DNA of 64,000 nt from PALSA-926 sp964476835 (GTDB lineage Bacteria > Pseudomonadota > Alphaproteobacteria > Micavibrionales > UBA2020): NCBI GenBank assembly GCA_964476835.1, contig CAYZCE010000001.1, positions 1-64,000 on the forward strand, read 5' to 3'. The position numbers were made by a program, and so were the translations under genes. How positions within the stretch are numbered: position 1 is the stretch's first letter; every line of letters starts with the position of its first letter. Shown here in pieces: positions 1-8,744 of the stretch. The notes under the pieces were generated by a model that saw nothing but the letters and a program-made list of their open reading frames with translations, made no database searches and was not told where the DNA came from.

Positions 1-354
1 CGCACGGCCAACTCCGGCCTCGGCACGGCGGCTGTCATCGTCATGGACAAGTCGACCGACATCATCTACGCCATCGCCCGCCTCGCGCGCTTCTACTGGC
101 ACGAGTCCTGCGGCCAGTGCACGCCCTGCCGCGAAGGCACCGGCTGGATGTACCGCATCATGCAGCGTATGGTGAAAGGTCAGGCCGAGCTGGAAGAAAT
201 CGACATGCTGCTCGATATCGGCAGCGAAATCGAAGGCCACACCATCTGCGCCCACGGCGACGCCAGCGCATGGCCCATCCAAGGCCTCATCAAACACTTC
301 CGTCCCGAAATGGAGAAGCGGATTTTGGAATATCGTAAGAGGATTGCAGCGTGA
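1..354 (+). CDS. nuoF: NADH-quinone oxidoreductase subunit F (complex I 51 kDa), C-terminal part
   Basis: This is the last 117 codons of the flavoprotein that oxidises NADH and passes electrons from FMN to the N3 [4Fe-4S] cluster in the cytoplasmic arm of complex I. The visible piece carries the family's cluster motif CGQCTPCREGTGW, with the fourth ligand in HTICAHGDA, and ends with the expected alpha-helical tail. The 5' end lies outside the window. The stop overlaps a GTG start of an extra membrane protein gene (GTGA), so translation of the two is probably coupled. Confidence 0.95.
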   Translation, partial: RTANSGLGTAAVIVMDKSTDIIYAIARLARFYWHESCGQCTPCREGTGWMYRIMQRMVKGQAELEEIDMLLDIGSEIEGHTICAHGDASAWPIQGLIKHFRPEMEKRILEYRKRIAA

Positions 355-860
355 GCGAAGGGTGCAATATAAACCTGTTTACCTTCTTGCGGAGCCTGCT
401 GTTGCTGGCGGTGCCGGCGGGTGTCGCATTGTTTGCGTCTGTTTTCTTGTCACGCGTGCTTCTTATTGCAATGAACAATGGGCATCTGGACGGCGAAGCT
501 TACTTCATCACGGTTTGGTTTGCGTCAAGACTGTATGCAATTTTGGCCGTGGCTTATTTTATTGGTTCCTGCGTGCTGCTTGCCAAGAAGGATGCCAAAG
601 GAAGGCATTATATCCTTCTTGGTGTTGGTCTGGTGCTTGCTGCTGAAGTGCTTATCGTTTTGTGGCAGATGGTGCGGATGGAAAGCCATGTCGAATGGGG
701 AAGACGTTTGTCGGCTTTTTATGAAAGCGTGGCGAGTGCGTCATTTATTATGTTGCCGACTATGTGCTTGTTGGCTGCCCTGCATGTTCTTCTTTTGAAA
801 GTTACAAGAATCGGCCCCTTTTCTAATGGGGTAAATACGAAGGATCTGTCTCATGCCTAA
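351..860 (+). CDS. Hypothetical four-helix membrane protein inserted between nuoF and nuoG
   Basis: I do not recognise this 169-residue protein. It has four clear hydrophobic segments at about residues 8-35, 52-78, 83-108 and 123-148 and short polar loops. It begins at a GTG inside the nuoF stop (GTGA) and ends eight bases inside nuoG, so it is embedded in the operon and probably co-translated. Its codons are visibly richer in A/T at third positions than those of the flanking nuo genes, which suggests a later insertion. A role in complex I assembly or regulation is only a guess from position. Extra reading frames inside nuo operons are known from other alphaproteobacteria. Confidence 0.75.
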   Translation: MSEGCNINLFTFLRSLLLLAVPAGVALFASVFLSRVLLIAMNNGHLDGEAYFITVWFASRLYAILAVAYFIGSCVLLAKKDAKGRHYILLGVGLVLAAEVLIVLWQMVRMESHVEWGRRLSAFYESVASASFIMLPTMCLLAALHVLLLKVTRIGPFSNGVNTKDLSHA

Positions 861-2874
861 ACTCACAATCGACGGAATGGAAGTCGAGGTCGCCGCGGGC
901 ACCTCCATCATTCAGGCGGCGGAACAGCTCGGGATCGAGATTCCGCGTTTTTGCTACCACGACAAGCTGTCGGTGCCGGCGAACTGCCGCATGTGCTTGG
1001 TCGAAGTCGAGAAGTCGCCGAAGCCGGTGGCTTCCTGCGCGATGCCTTGCGCGGACGGCATGGTCGTCAAGACGCAATCGCCGATGGCGCACAAGGCGCG
1101 CAACGGCGTCATGGAAATGCTGCTGCTTAACCACCCGCTCGACTGCCCCATCTGCGACCAAGGCGGCGAATGCGATTTGCAAGACCAAGCCGTCGCCTAC
1201 GGCTACGACCGCTCGCGCTATCAGGAAGAAAAGCGCGCGGTGATGGACAAGGAACTCGGCCCGCTGGTCAAGACCGTCATGACGCGCTGCATCCAGTGCA
1301 CGCGCTGCATCCGCTTCGGTGAGGAAATCGCGGGCGTGCAGGAACTCGGCCTCATCGGCCGTGGCGAATATATCGAGGTCGGCACCTATGTGCAGCAACT
1401 GGCGACGTCGGAGCTGTCGGGCAACCTGATCGACGTCTGCCCCGTCGGCGCGCTGACCAACAAGCCTTACGCCTTTTCCGCGCGCCCGTGGGAGCTGCGC
1501 AAGACCGAGAGCGTCGATGTCCTCGACGCCGTCGGCTCCAACATCCGCGTCGATGCGCGCGGCGGCGAAGTCATGCGCGTTCTGCCGCGCCTCAACGAAG
1601 ACGTGAACGAAGAGTGGATCTCCGACAAGACCCGCTTCGCCGTTGACGGCCTCAAGAACCAGCGCCTCGACAAGCCCTATGTGCGCCGCAACGGCCGCCT
1701 GCATCCCGCCACTTGGCAGGAAGCTTTCGACGCCATCGCCGCCAAGGCGCACGGCGCGACGTTCGGCGCGGTCGCGGGTGATCTCGCCGACTGCGAGTCC
1801 ATCATCGCGCTCAAGGATCTGATGGAAGCGCTCGGCGGCGCCAAGCTCGAATGCCGCCAAGACAAGGCACAGATCGACCCCGCGCATGCGTGCGGCTACC
1901 TGTTCAACACCACCATCGCGGGGCTGGAAAAAGCCGACGCGATCCTGCTCGTCGGCACCAACCCGCGCGTGGAAGCGGCGATGATCAACGCCCGCATCCG
2001 CAAGACGTGGCTGGCCAAGCGCGTCAAGGTCGGCGTGATCGGCCCGCAGATTGACCTCAATTATCCCTACAAGCACTTGGGTGCAGGCCCCGCCACGCTC
2101 GAAGAACTCGCGCTCGGCAAGGGCGAATTCGCCGATGTGCTGTCGAAGGCGCAGAACCCCGTCATCATCCTCGGCGCAGGCGCATTGCGTCGTGCCGACG
2201 GCGCGGCGATCCATGCGCTCGCGCGTCAGGTGGCCGAGAAGTTCAACATGGTGCGTGACGGCTGGAACGGCTTTAACCTGCTCCACACCGCCGCAGGCCG
2301 CGTGGGCGCGCTGTCGCTCGGCTTCGCCACCGGTACGGAAGCGGATTGGGAGAAGGTCAACTTCCTCTACCTGCTCGGCGCCGATGAAATCGACACGGCC
2401 AAGATCGGCGAGAAGACTTTCGTCGTCTACCAAGGCCACCACGGCGACCGCGCCGCTGTGCGCGCCGACGTGATTTTGCCGGGTGCCGCCTATACCGAAA
2501 AGAACGCCACCTACGTCAACACCGAAGGCCGCCCGCAACATGCGCGTCAGGCCGTGTTTCCGCCCGGCGAGGCACGCGAGGACTGGAAGATCATCCGCGC
2601 GCTCTCCGAAGTGCTCGGACGCACGCTGCCGTATGACACGCTGGCGCAAGTGCGCCAGCGCCTCGTGCGCGAAAACGCGATCTTCGGCGATATCGGCGCG
2701 GTGACGCCGGCCAAGTGGACGACCTTCGGCAAACAAGGCCCCGTCGACCGCACGCCGTTCGGCACGACCATCGAAAATTTCTACATGACCGACCCGATCA
2801 CCCGCGCCTCCGACGTCATGGCGGCGTGCAGCAAGGCGTTCCTCGGCGAAAAGCGGAAGGTGGCCCATGGCTGA
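853..2874 (+). CDS. nuoG: NADH-quinone oxidoreductase subunit G (complex I 75 kDa)
   Basis: This 673-residue iron-sulfur subunit relays electrons from NuoF towards the quinone site. The N-terminal ferredoxin domain has the [2Fe-2S] ligands C34, C45, C48 and C62. The His/Cys cluster motif follows (HPLDCPICDQGGECDLQD), then the second [4Fe-4S] site (TRCIQCTRCIRFGEE and, later, DVCPVGAL). The rest is the degenerate molybdopterin-oxidoreductase-like domain. Its length suits the alphaproteobacterial/mitochondrial form rather than the longer enterobacterial one. The ATG overlaps the end of the preceding membrane protein gene, and the stop overlaps the nuoH start by eight bases. Confidence 0.97.
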   Translation: MPKLTIDGMEVEVAAGTSIIQAAEQLGIEIPRFCYHDKLSVPANCRMCLVEVEKSPKPVASCAMPCADGMVVKTQSPMAHKARNGVMEMLLLNHPLDCPICDQGGECDLQDQAVAYGYDRSRYQEEKRAVMDKELGPLVKTVMTRCIQCTRCIRFGEEIAGVQELGLIGRGEYIEVGTYVQQLATSELSGNLIDVCPVGALTNKPYAFSARPWELRKTESVDVLDAVGSNIRVDARGGEVMRVLPRLNEDVNEEWISDKTRFAVDGLKNQRLDKPYVRRNGRLHPATWQEAFDAIAAKAHGATFGAVAGDLADCESIIALKDLMEALGGAKLECRQDKAQIDPAHACGYLFNTTIAGLEKADAILLVGTNPRVEAAMINARIRKTWLAKRVKVGVIGPQIDLNYPYKHLGAGPATLEELALGKGEFADVLSKAQNPVIILGAGALRRADGAAIHALARQVAEKFNMVRDGWNGFNLLHTAAGRVGALSLGFATGTEADWEKVNFLYLLGADEIDTAKIGEKTFVVYQGHHGDRAAVRADVILPGAAYTEKNATYVNTEGRPQHARQAVFPPGEAREDWKIIRALSEVLGRTLPYDTLAQVRQRLVRENAIFGDIGAVTPAKWTTFGKQGPVDRTPFGTTIENFYMTDPITRASDVMAACSKAFLGEKRKVAHG

Positions 2875-3895
2875 TTTATTGCACAACCCGATCGTCGTGG
2901 ACTATGTATTGCCGCTGCTGTGGATCGTCGCCAAGGTTCTGATGCTGGCGGTGCCGCTGCTGATCTGCATGGCCTATCTGACCTATGCGGAGCGCAAGGT
3001 GCTGGCCTCCATGCAGATGCGCCAAGGCCCGATGATGGTCGGCCCCTTCGGCCTGCTGCAGCCTTTCGCCGACGCGGTCAAGCTGCTCGGCAAGGAAACC
3101 ATCATCCCCTCGGGCGCCAACAAGTTCGTCTTCGTCATGGCGCCGATGCTGACGTTCATCCTCAGCCTTGTGGCGTGGGCGGTCATTCCGGTCAACGCGG
3201 GCTGGGTGCTCTCTGATATCAACGTCGGTGTCTTGTACCTCTTCGCCATTTCGTCGCTCGGCGTCTACGGCATTTTGATGGCGGGCTGGTCGTCGAACTC
3301 GCGCTATGCGTTCCTGGGCGGCCTTCGTTCGGCGGCGCAGATGGTCTCTTATGAAGTGTCAATGGGGCTTGTCCTCGTCACCGTCCTGCTGACCACCGGC
3401 TCGCTGAACCTCTCCGACATCGTTCTGGCGCAGCATCCGTGGTGGGTGTCGCTGCTGCTGTTCCCGATGTTCATCGTCTTCGTCGTCTCCGCGCTGGCCG
3501 AGACCAACCGCTCGCCCTTCGACTTGCCGGAAGGCGAGTCCGAGCTGGTCGGCGGCTTCAACGTCGAATATTCGTCGATGACCTTCGCGCTGTTCTTCCT
3601 CGGCGAATACCTCAACATGATTTTGATGAGCGGCATGACGTCGATCCTGTTCTTGGGCGGCTGGCTGCCGCCGTTCGGCATCGCGGCGCTGGCCGTGATT
3701 CCGGGCGTGATCTGGTTCGCGCTCAAGGTCGCTTTCGTGCTGTTCCTCTTTATCTGGGCGCGCGGCACGTTGCCGCGCTACCGCTACGACCAACTGATGC
3801 GCCTCGGCTGGAAGGTCTTCCTGCCGTTTACGCTGCTGTGGGTTGTTCTGATGGCGGGCGTCCTTCTCTATAACCACGCACTGCCGGGGATGTAA
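2867..3895 (+). CDS. nuoH: NADH-quinone oxidoreductase subunit H
   Basis: This is the 342-residue ND1-type membrane subunit that forms much of the quinone-binding chamber and couples electron transfer to the proton-pumping arm. It has about eight hydrophobic helices. It also has family hallmarks such as the AYLTYAERKVLASMQMRQGP segment near the N terminus and the acidic loop AETNRSPFDLPEGESELVGG near the middle. It starts inside nuoG and is followed after four bases by nuoI. Confidence 0.97.
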   Translation: MADLLHNPIVVDYVLPLLWIVAKVLMLAVPLLICMAYLTYAERKVLASMQMRQGPMMVGPFGLLQPFADAVKLLGKETIIPSGANKFVFVMAPMLTFILSLVAWAVIPVNAGWVLSDINVGVLYLFAISSLGVYGILMAGWSSNSRYAFLGGLRSAAQMVSYEVSMGLVLVTVLLTTGSLNLSDIVLAQHPWWVSLLLFPMFIVFVVSALAETNRSPFDLPEGESELVGGFNVEYSSMTFALFFLGEYLNMILMSGMTSILFLGGWLPPFGIAALAVIPGVIWFALKVAFVLFLFIWARGTLPRYRYDQLMRLGWKVFLPFTLLWVVLMAGVLLYNHALPGM

Positions 3896-3899
3896 TCAT

Positions 3900-4385
3900 A
3901 TGTCAGTCGCAAAAACGGTTCGCAGCTTCTTCCTCGTCGAGCTGGTCAAAGGCTTCGCGCTGACGTTCAGCTACATGTTCAAGCCGAAGGTCACGCTCAA
4001 CTATCCGTTCGAGAAGGGGCCGCTCTCCCCGCGCTTCCGCGGCGAGCACGCGCTGCGCCGCTACGCCAACGGCGAGGAACGCTGCATCGCCTGCAAGCTG
4101 TGCGAGGCCGTCTGCCCCGCGCAGGCCATCACCATCGAAGCCGAGCCGCGCGACGACGGCAGCCGCCGCACCACGCGCTACGACATCGATATGACCAAGT
4201 GCATCTACTGCGGCCTGTGCCAGGAAGCCTGCCCCGTCGACGCCATCGTCGAAGGCCCCAACTTCGAATACGGCACCGAGACGCACGAAGAACTGCTCTA
4301 CAACAAGGAAAAGCTGCTCGCCAACGGCGACCGCTGGGAAGCCCAAATCGCCGCGAACATCGCGGCGGATGCGAAGTTCAGGTAA
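3900..4385 (+). CDS. nuoI: NADH-quinone oxidoreductase subunit I (TYKY, 2x[4Fe-4S])
   Basis: This 161-residue ferredoxin-like subunit carries clusters N6a and N6b, between NuoG and NuoB, at the junction of the peripheral and membrane arms. Both cluster motifs are intact: CIACKLCEAVCP and CIYCGLCQEACP, each with the trailing Cys-Pro. The amphipathic N-terminal helix is typical of the alphaproteobacterial/mitochondrial form. It lies in frame-shifted succession with nuoH and nuoJ. Confidence 0.97.
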   Translation: MSVAKTVRSFFLVELVKGFALTFSYMFKPKVTLNYPFEKGPLSPRFRGEHALRRYANGEERCIACKLCEAVCPAQAITIEAEPRDDGSRRTTRYDIDMTKCIYCGLCQEACPVDAIVEGPNFEYGTETHEELLYNKEKLLANGDRWEAQIAANIAADAKFR

Positions 4386-4389
4386 AGTC

Positions 4390-5004
4390 ATGATCGAAAC
4401 CATTTTCTTCTACGTCTTCTCCGCCATCCTGATCGGCAGCGCCGCCGCCGTCATTTCGGCGCGCAATCCGGTTCATGCGGTCTTGTTCCTCATCCTCGCG
4501 TTCTTCAACGCGGCGGGGCTGTTCGTGCTGCTGGGCGCGGAATACATCGCCATGACGCTGGTCATCGTCTACGTCGGCGCGGTCGCCGTCTTGTTCCTCT
4601 TCGTCGTCATGATGCTCGACATTAACTTCGCCGAACTCCGCACGGGCGCGATGCGTCACTTGCCGGCGGGCGGGCTGGTCGGCGGCTTGCTGCTCGGCGA
4701 GCTGTTCTTCCTCTACCGTCACTGGACGATCAGCGAAGGCGCTTTGGCCCGCGTGGCCGCGCCGGCGCCGGATGCGGCGGCTGTATCCAATGTCCACGCC
4801 CTCGGTGAAGTGCTCTATACCCAATACGTCTACCCCTTCCAGCTCGCAGGGCTCATCCTGCTGGTCGCCATGATCGGCGCGATCACCCTGACGCTGCGCC
4901 AGCGCAAGGACACGCGCCGCCAGAACGTCTCAGCGCAGGTCTCGCGCCGCGCGTCCGACGTGCTCAAGGTCGTCAAAGTTGAAACTGGCGCGGGAGTTGA
5001 ATGA
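4390..5004 (+). CDS. nuoJ: NADH-quinone oxidoreductase subunit J
   Basis: This is the 204-residue ND6-type membrane subunit. It has five hydrophobic helices and the conserved third-helix region GAEYIAMTLVIVYVGAVAVL, followed by FVVMMLD. An upstream in-frame start exists at 4369 inside nuoI. The ATG at 4390 gives the family's usual N terminus (MIETIFFYVFSA) and is preferred. The stop overlaps the nuoK ATG by four bases. Confidence 0.95.
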   Translation: MIETIFFYVFSAILIGSAAAVISARNPVHAVLFLILAFFNAAGLFVLLGAEYIAMTLVIVYVGAVAVLFLFVVMMLDINFAELRTGAMRHLPAGGLVGGLLLGELFFLYRHWTISEGALARVAAPAPDAAAVSNVHALGEVLYTQYVYPFQLAGLILLVAMIGAITLTLRQRKDTRRQNVSAQVSRRASDVLKVVKVETGAGVE

Positions 5005-5315
5005 TGCTCGATATCGGCCTGACCCATTTCCTGACCGTTTCCGCCGCGCTGTTCATGCTCGGCGTCGTCGGCATCTTCCTCAACCGCCGCAACGTCATCG
5101 TCATTTTGATGTCGATCGAGCTTTTACTCCTGTCGGTGCAGATCAATCTGGTCACGTTCTCCACCTATCTGCACGACCTCGCAGGGCAGGTGTTCTCGAT
5201 GTTCATCCTCACCGTCGCGGCGGCGGAGGCGGCGATCGGCCTTGCCATCCTCGTTGCGTTCTTCCGCAACAAGAGCTCCATCGCGGTCGAAGATATCAGT
5301 TCGTTGAAGGGATAA
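5001..5315 (+). CDS. nuoK: NADH-quinone oxidoreductase subunit K
   Basis: This is the ND4L-type membrane subunit, 104 residues with three transmembrane helices. It keeps the two buried glutamates of the proton path, in the segments MSIELLLLSVQINLV and AAAEAAIGLAI. It starts at ATGATG overlapping the nuoJ stop; the second ATG (5004) is an equally possible start. nuoL follows after four bases. Confidence 0.97.
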   Translation: MMLDIGLTHFLTVSAALFMLGVVGIFLNRRNVIVILMSIELLLLSVQINLVTFSTYLHDLAGQVFSMFILTVAAAEAAIGLAILVAFFRNKSSIAVEDISSLKG

Positions 5316-5319
5316 ATCC

Positions 5320-7248
5320 ATGGAAATCATCGCCGTCGCATCGCCGCTCCTCGGCGCGCTCATCGCAGGGCTGTTCGGCCGCCAGATCGGCGACAAGGCC
5401 GCCAACGCCGTCACCTGCCTGCTGATGCTGGTCGCGGCGGGATGCTCCATCGCGCTGTTCAACGACGTCGTGCTGCACCACCAACCGCGCGTGGTCGACC
5501 TGTTCACTTGGATTTCCTCGGGCAAGCTCAACGTTTCGTGGGCGCTGCGCGTCGATCAGCTCTCTGCCGTCATGATGGTGGTGGTCAACGTCGTCTCGGC
5601 CTGCGTTCATATATATAGCGTCGGCTACATGAGCCACGACGACGCCCGCGCGCGTTTCACTGCCTACCTGAGCCTTTTCACCTTTGCCATGCTGATGCTG
5701 GTGACGGCCGACAACTTCGTCCAGCTGTTCTTCGGCTGGGAAGGGGTGGGCCTCGCATCTTACCTGCTGATCGGCTTCTGGAACAAAAAAGAGAGCGCCA
5801 ACAACGCGGCCATCAAGGCCTTCGTCATGAACCGCATCGGCGACTTCGGCTTGGCACTCGGCATCATGGGCGTGTTCTTCCTGTTCGGCGCGCTCGATTT
5901 CACGACCGTCTTCGCTGCGGCGGGCAAGATGAGCGACGTCAAGATGATCTTCCTCGGCCACGAATTCGGCGCGCTCAACCTGATCTGCGCGCTGCTGTTC
6001 GTCGGCGCCATGGGCAAATCCGCGCAGCTCGGCCTGCACACATGGCTGCCCGACGCGATGGAAGGCCCGACGCCGGTTTCCGCGCTCATCCACGCGGCGA
6101 CGATGGTGACGGCGGGCGTGTTCCTTGTGGCGCGCTGCTCGCCGCTGTTTGAATACGCGGAGCCGGTGCGCCTGTTCATCACCGTCATGGGGGCTACGAC
6201 GGCTTTCGTCGCCGCCACCATCGCGCTGACGCAATTTGACATCAAACGCGTGATCGCCTATTCGACCATGAGCCAGCTCGGCTACATGTTCTTCGCGCTC
6301 GGCGTCTCGGCCTATGGCGCGGCGATCTTCCACCTGTTCACGCACGCATTCTTCAAGGCGCTGCTGTTCTTGGGCGCAGGTTCCGTTATCCACGCGATGT
6401 CGGGCGAGCAGGACATGCGCAAGATGGGCGGCATCTGGAAGCTCATTCCTTCGACCTATATATTGATGTGGATCGGCAACCTCGCGCTCGCGGGCGTGCC
6501 GTTCCTCGCGGGTTACTATTCCAAGGACATGATCCTCGAAGCCGCCTTCGCGGCGCACAGCCCCGTCGCGCATTTCGCGTACTGGATGGGCATCGCGGCG
6601 GCCTTCATGACCGCTTTCTATTCGTGGCGTTTGCTGTTCATGACCTTCCATGGCAAGCCGTGCGCCGACCATCACACGATGGAGCACGTGCATGAATCCC
6701 CCGCCGTCATGATGGCGCCGCTGCTGGTACTGGCCGCCGGCGCGGTCTTCGCCGGCTTCGCCTTCCACGAGCTGTTCGTCGGCGAGGGCAGGGGCGCGTT
6801 CTGGGGCGCGAGCCTCTTCGTCAACCCCGAGCAAGACCCGATCCCGCATGCGCATCATATCGTCGAATGGGCGAAGCTGATGCCGACGCTGGTGGGTGTC
6901 GCGGGCATTGTGCTTGCCTACATTTTTTATGTACGCGCGACCAGCGTGCCGGGCCGTCTCGCCAAGACGTTCGGCGGTCTGCATGACTTCCTCTATCATA
7001 AATGGTACTTCGACGAGCTGTACCACAAGATCGGCACCGTTCCCGCCTTCGCGCTCGGCAAAAAGCTGTGGAAGGTCGGCGACGGCAAGATTATCGACGG
7101 CTTCGGCCCCGACGGCATCGCGAAAGCGGTGACCGGCACCTCGCACGCGACCAGCAGGGCGCAGTCGGGCTACGTCTACCACTACGCCTTCGCCATGCTG
7201 GCGGGCGCTGTGATCTTTATTTCCGCTTACATCCTGGTGCAACGATGA
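5320..7248 (+). CDS. nuoL: NADH-quinone oxidoreductase subunit L
   Basis: This is the distal antiporter-like proton-pumping subunit (ND5), 642 residues with 14 to 16 hydrophobic segments. The family core is plain, with LFFGWEGVGLASYLLIGFW near residue 140 and KSAQLGLHTWLPDAMEGPTP near residue 230. The C terminus carries the long lateral helix followed by a final membrane helix. Its stop overlaps the nuoM start as ATGA. Confidence 0.97.
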   Translation: MEIIAVASPLLGALIAGLFGRQIGDKAANAVTCLLMLVAAGCSIALFNDVVLHHQPRVVDLFTWISSGKLNVSWALRVDQLSAVMMVVVNVVSACVHIYSVGYMSHDDARARFTAYLSLFTFAMLMLVTADNFVQLFFGWEGVGLASYLLIGFWNKKESANNAAIKAFVMNRIGDFGLALGIMGVFFLFGALDFTTVFAAAGKMSDVKMIFLGHEFGALNLICALLFVGAMGKSAQLGLHTWLPDAMEGPTPVSALIHAATMVTAGVFLVARCSPLFEYAEPVRLFITVMGATTAFVAATIALTQFDIKRVIAYSTMSQLGYMFFALGVSAYGAAIFHLFTHAFFKALLFLGAGSVIHAMSGEQDMRKMGGIWKLIPSTYILMWIGNLALAGVPFLAGYYSKDMILEAAFAAHSPVAHFAYWMGIAAAFMTAFYSWRLLFMTFHGKPCADHHTMEHVHESPAVMMAPLLVLAAGAVFAGFAFHELFVGEGRGAFWGASLFVNPEQDPIPHAHHIVEWAKLMPTLVGVAGIVLAYIFYVRATSVPGRLAKTFGGLHDFLYHKWYFDELYHKIGTVPAFALGKKLWKVGDGKIIDGFGPDGIAKAVTGTSHATSRAQSGYVYHYAFAMLAGAVIFISAYILVQR

Positions 7249-8744
7249 CCGGTTATCCCTTTCTGTCGCTCCTGACCTTCCTGCCGCTGCTGGGTGCGGC
7301 GATCATCATGTGCGTGCGTGGCGACAAAACGGCGCGCGTGATCGCGCTCGTGACCTCGCTGGCCGTTTTCGCGCTGTCGCTGTGCATGTATGCGTGCTTT
7401 GACAAAACCTCGGGCGAGTTCCAGTTGGTCGAGGCGCATACGTGGTTCCCCGGCTTCAACATCGCCTACAAGCTGGGCGTCGACGGGATCTCGGTCTTCT
7501 TCGTTCTCCTTTCCGCACTGCTGACGCCGATCTGCATCCTCTCCAGCTGGGAAGCGGTGCAAAAGCGCGTGCGCGAATACATGATCGCGTTCCTCGTGCT
7601 TGAGACGATGATGATCGGCATGTTCTCAGCGCTTGACCTTGTGCTGTTCTATATCTTCTTCGAAGGCGTTCTGCTGCCGATGTTCCTCATCATCGGCGTC
7701 TGGGGCGGCCAGCGCCGCGTTTATGCGGCGTTCAAGTTCTTCCTCTATACGCTGCTCGGCTCCGTGCTGCTGCTGATCGCCATTCTGGCGCTTTATCACA
7801 CCTATGGCACCACCGACATCCCGACGCTGCTGCAAGCAAACATCCCGTTTGATGTGCAGAAGTGGGTGTTCCTTGCCTTCTTCGCGTCCTTCGCGGTCAA
7901 GGTGCCGATGTGGCCGGTGCATACCTGGTTGCCCGACGCGCACGTAGAAGCGCCGACGGCAGGTTCCGTTATCCTGGCCGGCGTGCTGCTGAAGATGGGC
8001 GGCTACGGCTTCCTGCGGCTCTCGCTGCCGATGCTGCCGCTGGCCTCAGCGTACTTCACGCCGCTGGTCTTTACGTTGAGCGTGATCGCCGTCATCTACA
8101 CCTCGCTGGTCGCGCTGGCGCAGGAAGACATGAAGAAGCTGATCGCTTATTCCTCGGTCGCGCACATGGGCTTTGTCACCCTCGGCATCTTCGCCGTCAC
8201 CACGCAGGGCGTGCAGGGCGCGATGTTCCAGATGCTGTCGCATGGCGTTGTCTCCGCCGCGCTGTTCCTTTGCGTCGGAGTCGTCTATGACCGCCTGCAT
8301 ACGCGCGAGATCGCGCGCTACGGCGGCCTTGTGCAGAATATGCCGCGCTACGCGACGATCTTCATGATCTTCATGATGGCATCGGTCGGCCTGCCGGGCA
8401 CCTCCGGCTTCGTGGGCGAGTTCCTCGTGCTGATCGGCACCTATCAGGTCAGCACACTGGCCACCTTCCTTGCCGCGACGGGCGTGGTCTTGGGCGCGGC
8501 CTATATGCTGTTCCTGTACAAGCGCGTCGTCTTCGGTGAACTCACCAAGGCGGACGTCCGCGCGATGGCCGATGTGTCGCCGCGCGAGATCGCGATCTTC
8601 CTGCCGCTGATCGTGCTGGTGTTCTGGATGGGCATTTACCCCTCCAGCTTCATCAACCCGATGGCGCCGGCGATCGAAAAGGTCATCACCCGCTATAACG
8701 AAGCCAATGCGGCCGCGCAGCCGCAAGATGAGGTCGAACAATGA
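7245..8744 (+). CDS. nuoM: NADH-quinone oxidoreductase subunit M
   Basis: This antiporter-like proton-pumping subunit (ND4) has 499 residues. The family signature (VKVPMWPVHTWLPDAHVEAP) and the segment FYIFFEGVLLPMFLIIGVWG are present. The open frame extends upstream into nuoL. The ATG at 7245, overlapping the nuoL stop as ATGA, gives the normal N terminus (MTGYPFLSLLTFLPLLGA). The stop again overlaps the next gene as ATGA. Confidence 0.96.
   Translation: MTGYPFLSLLTFLPLLGAAIIMCVRGDKTARVIALVTSLAVFALSLCMYACFDKTSGEFQLVEAHTWFPGFNIAYKLGVDGISVFFVLLSALLTPICILSSWEAVQKRVREYMIAFLVLETMMIGMFSALDLVLFYIFFEGVLLPMFLIIGVWGGQRRVYAAFKFFLYTLLGSVLLLIAILALYHTYGTTDIPTLLQANIPFDVQKWVFLAFFASFAVKVPMWPVHTWLPDAHVEAPTAGSVILAGVLLKMGGYGFLRLSLPMLPLASAYFTPLVFTLSVIAVIYTSLVALAQEDMKKLIAYSSVAHMGFVTLGIFAVTTQGVQGAMFQMLSHGVVSAALFLCVGVVYDRLHTREIARYGGLVQNMPRYATIFMIFMMASVGLPGTSGFVGEFLVLIGTYQVSTLATFLAATGVVLGAAYMLFLYKRVVFGELTKADVRAMADVSPREIAIFLPLIVLVFWMGIYPSSFINPMAPAIEKVITRYNEANAAAQPQDEVEQ

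Noticed and set aside
5296..7242. Long minus-strand open frame opposite nuoL
   Set aside because: It is antisense to a certain complex I gene and reads as a charged, histidine-rich chain with no family pattern.
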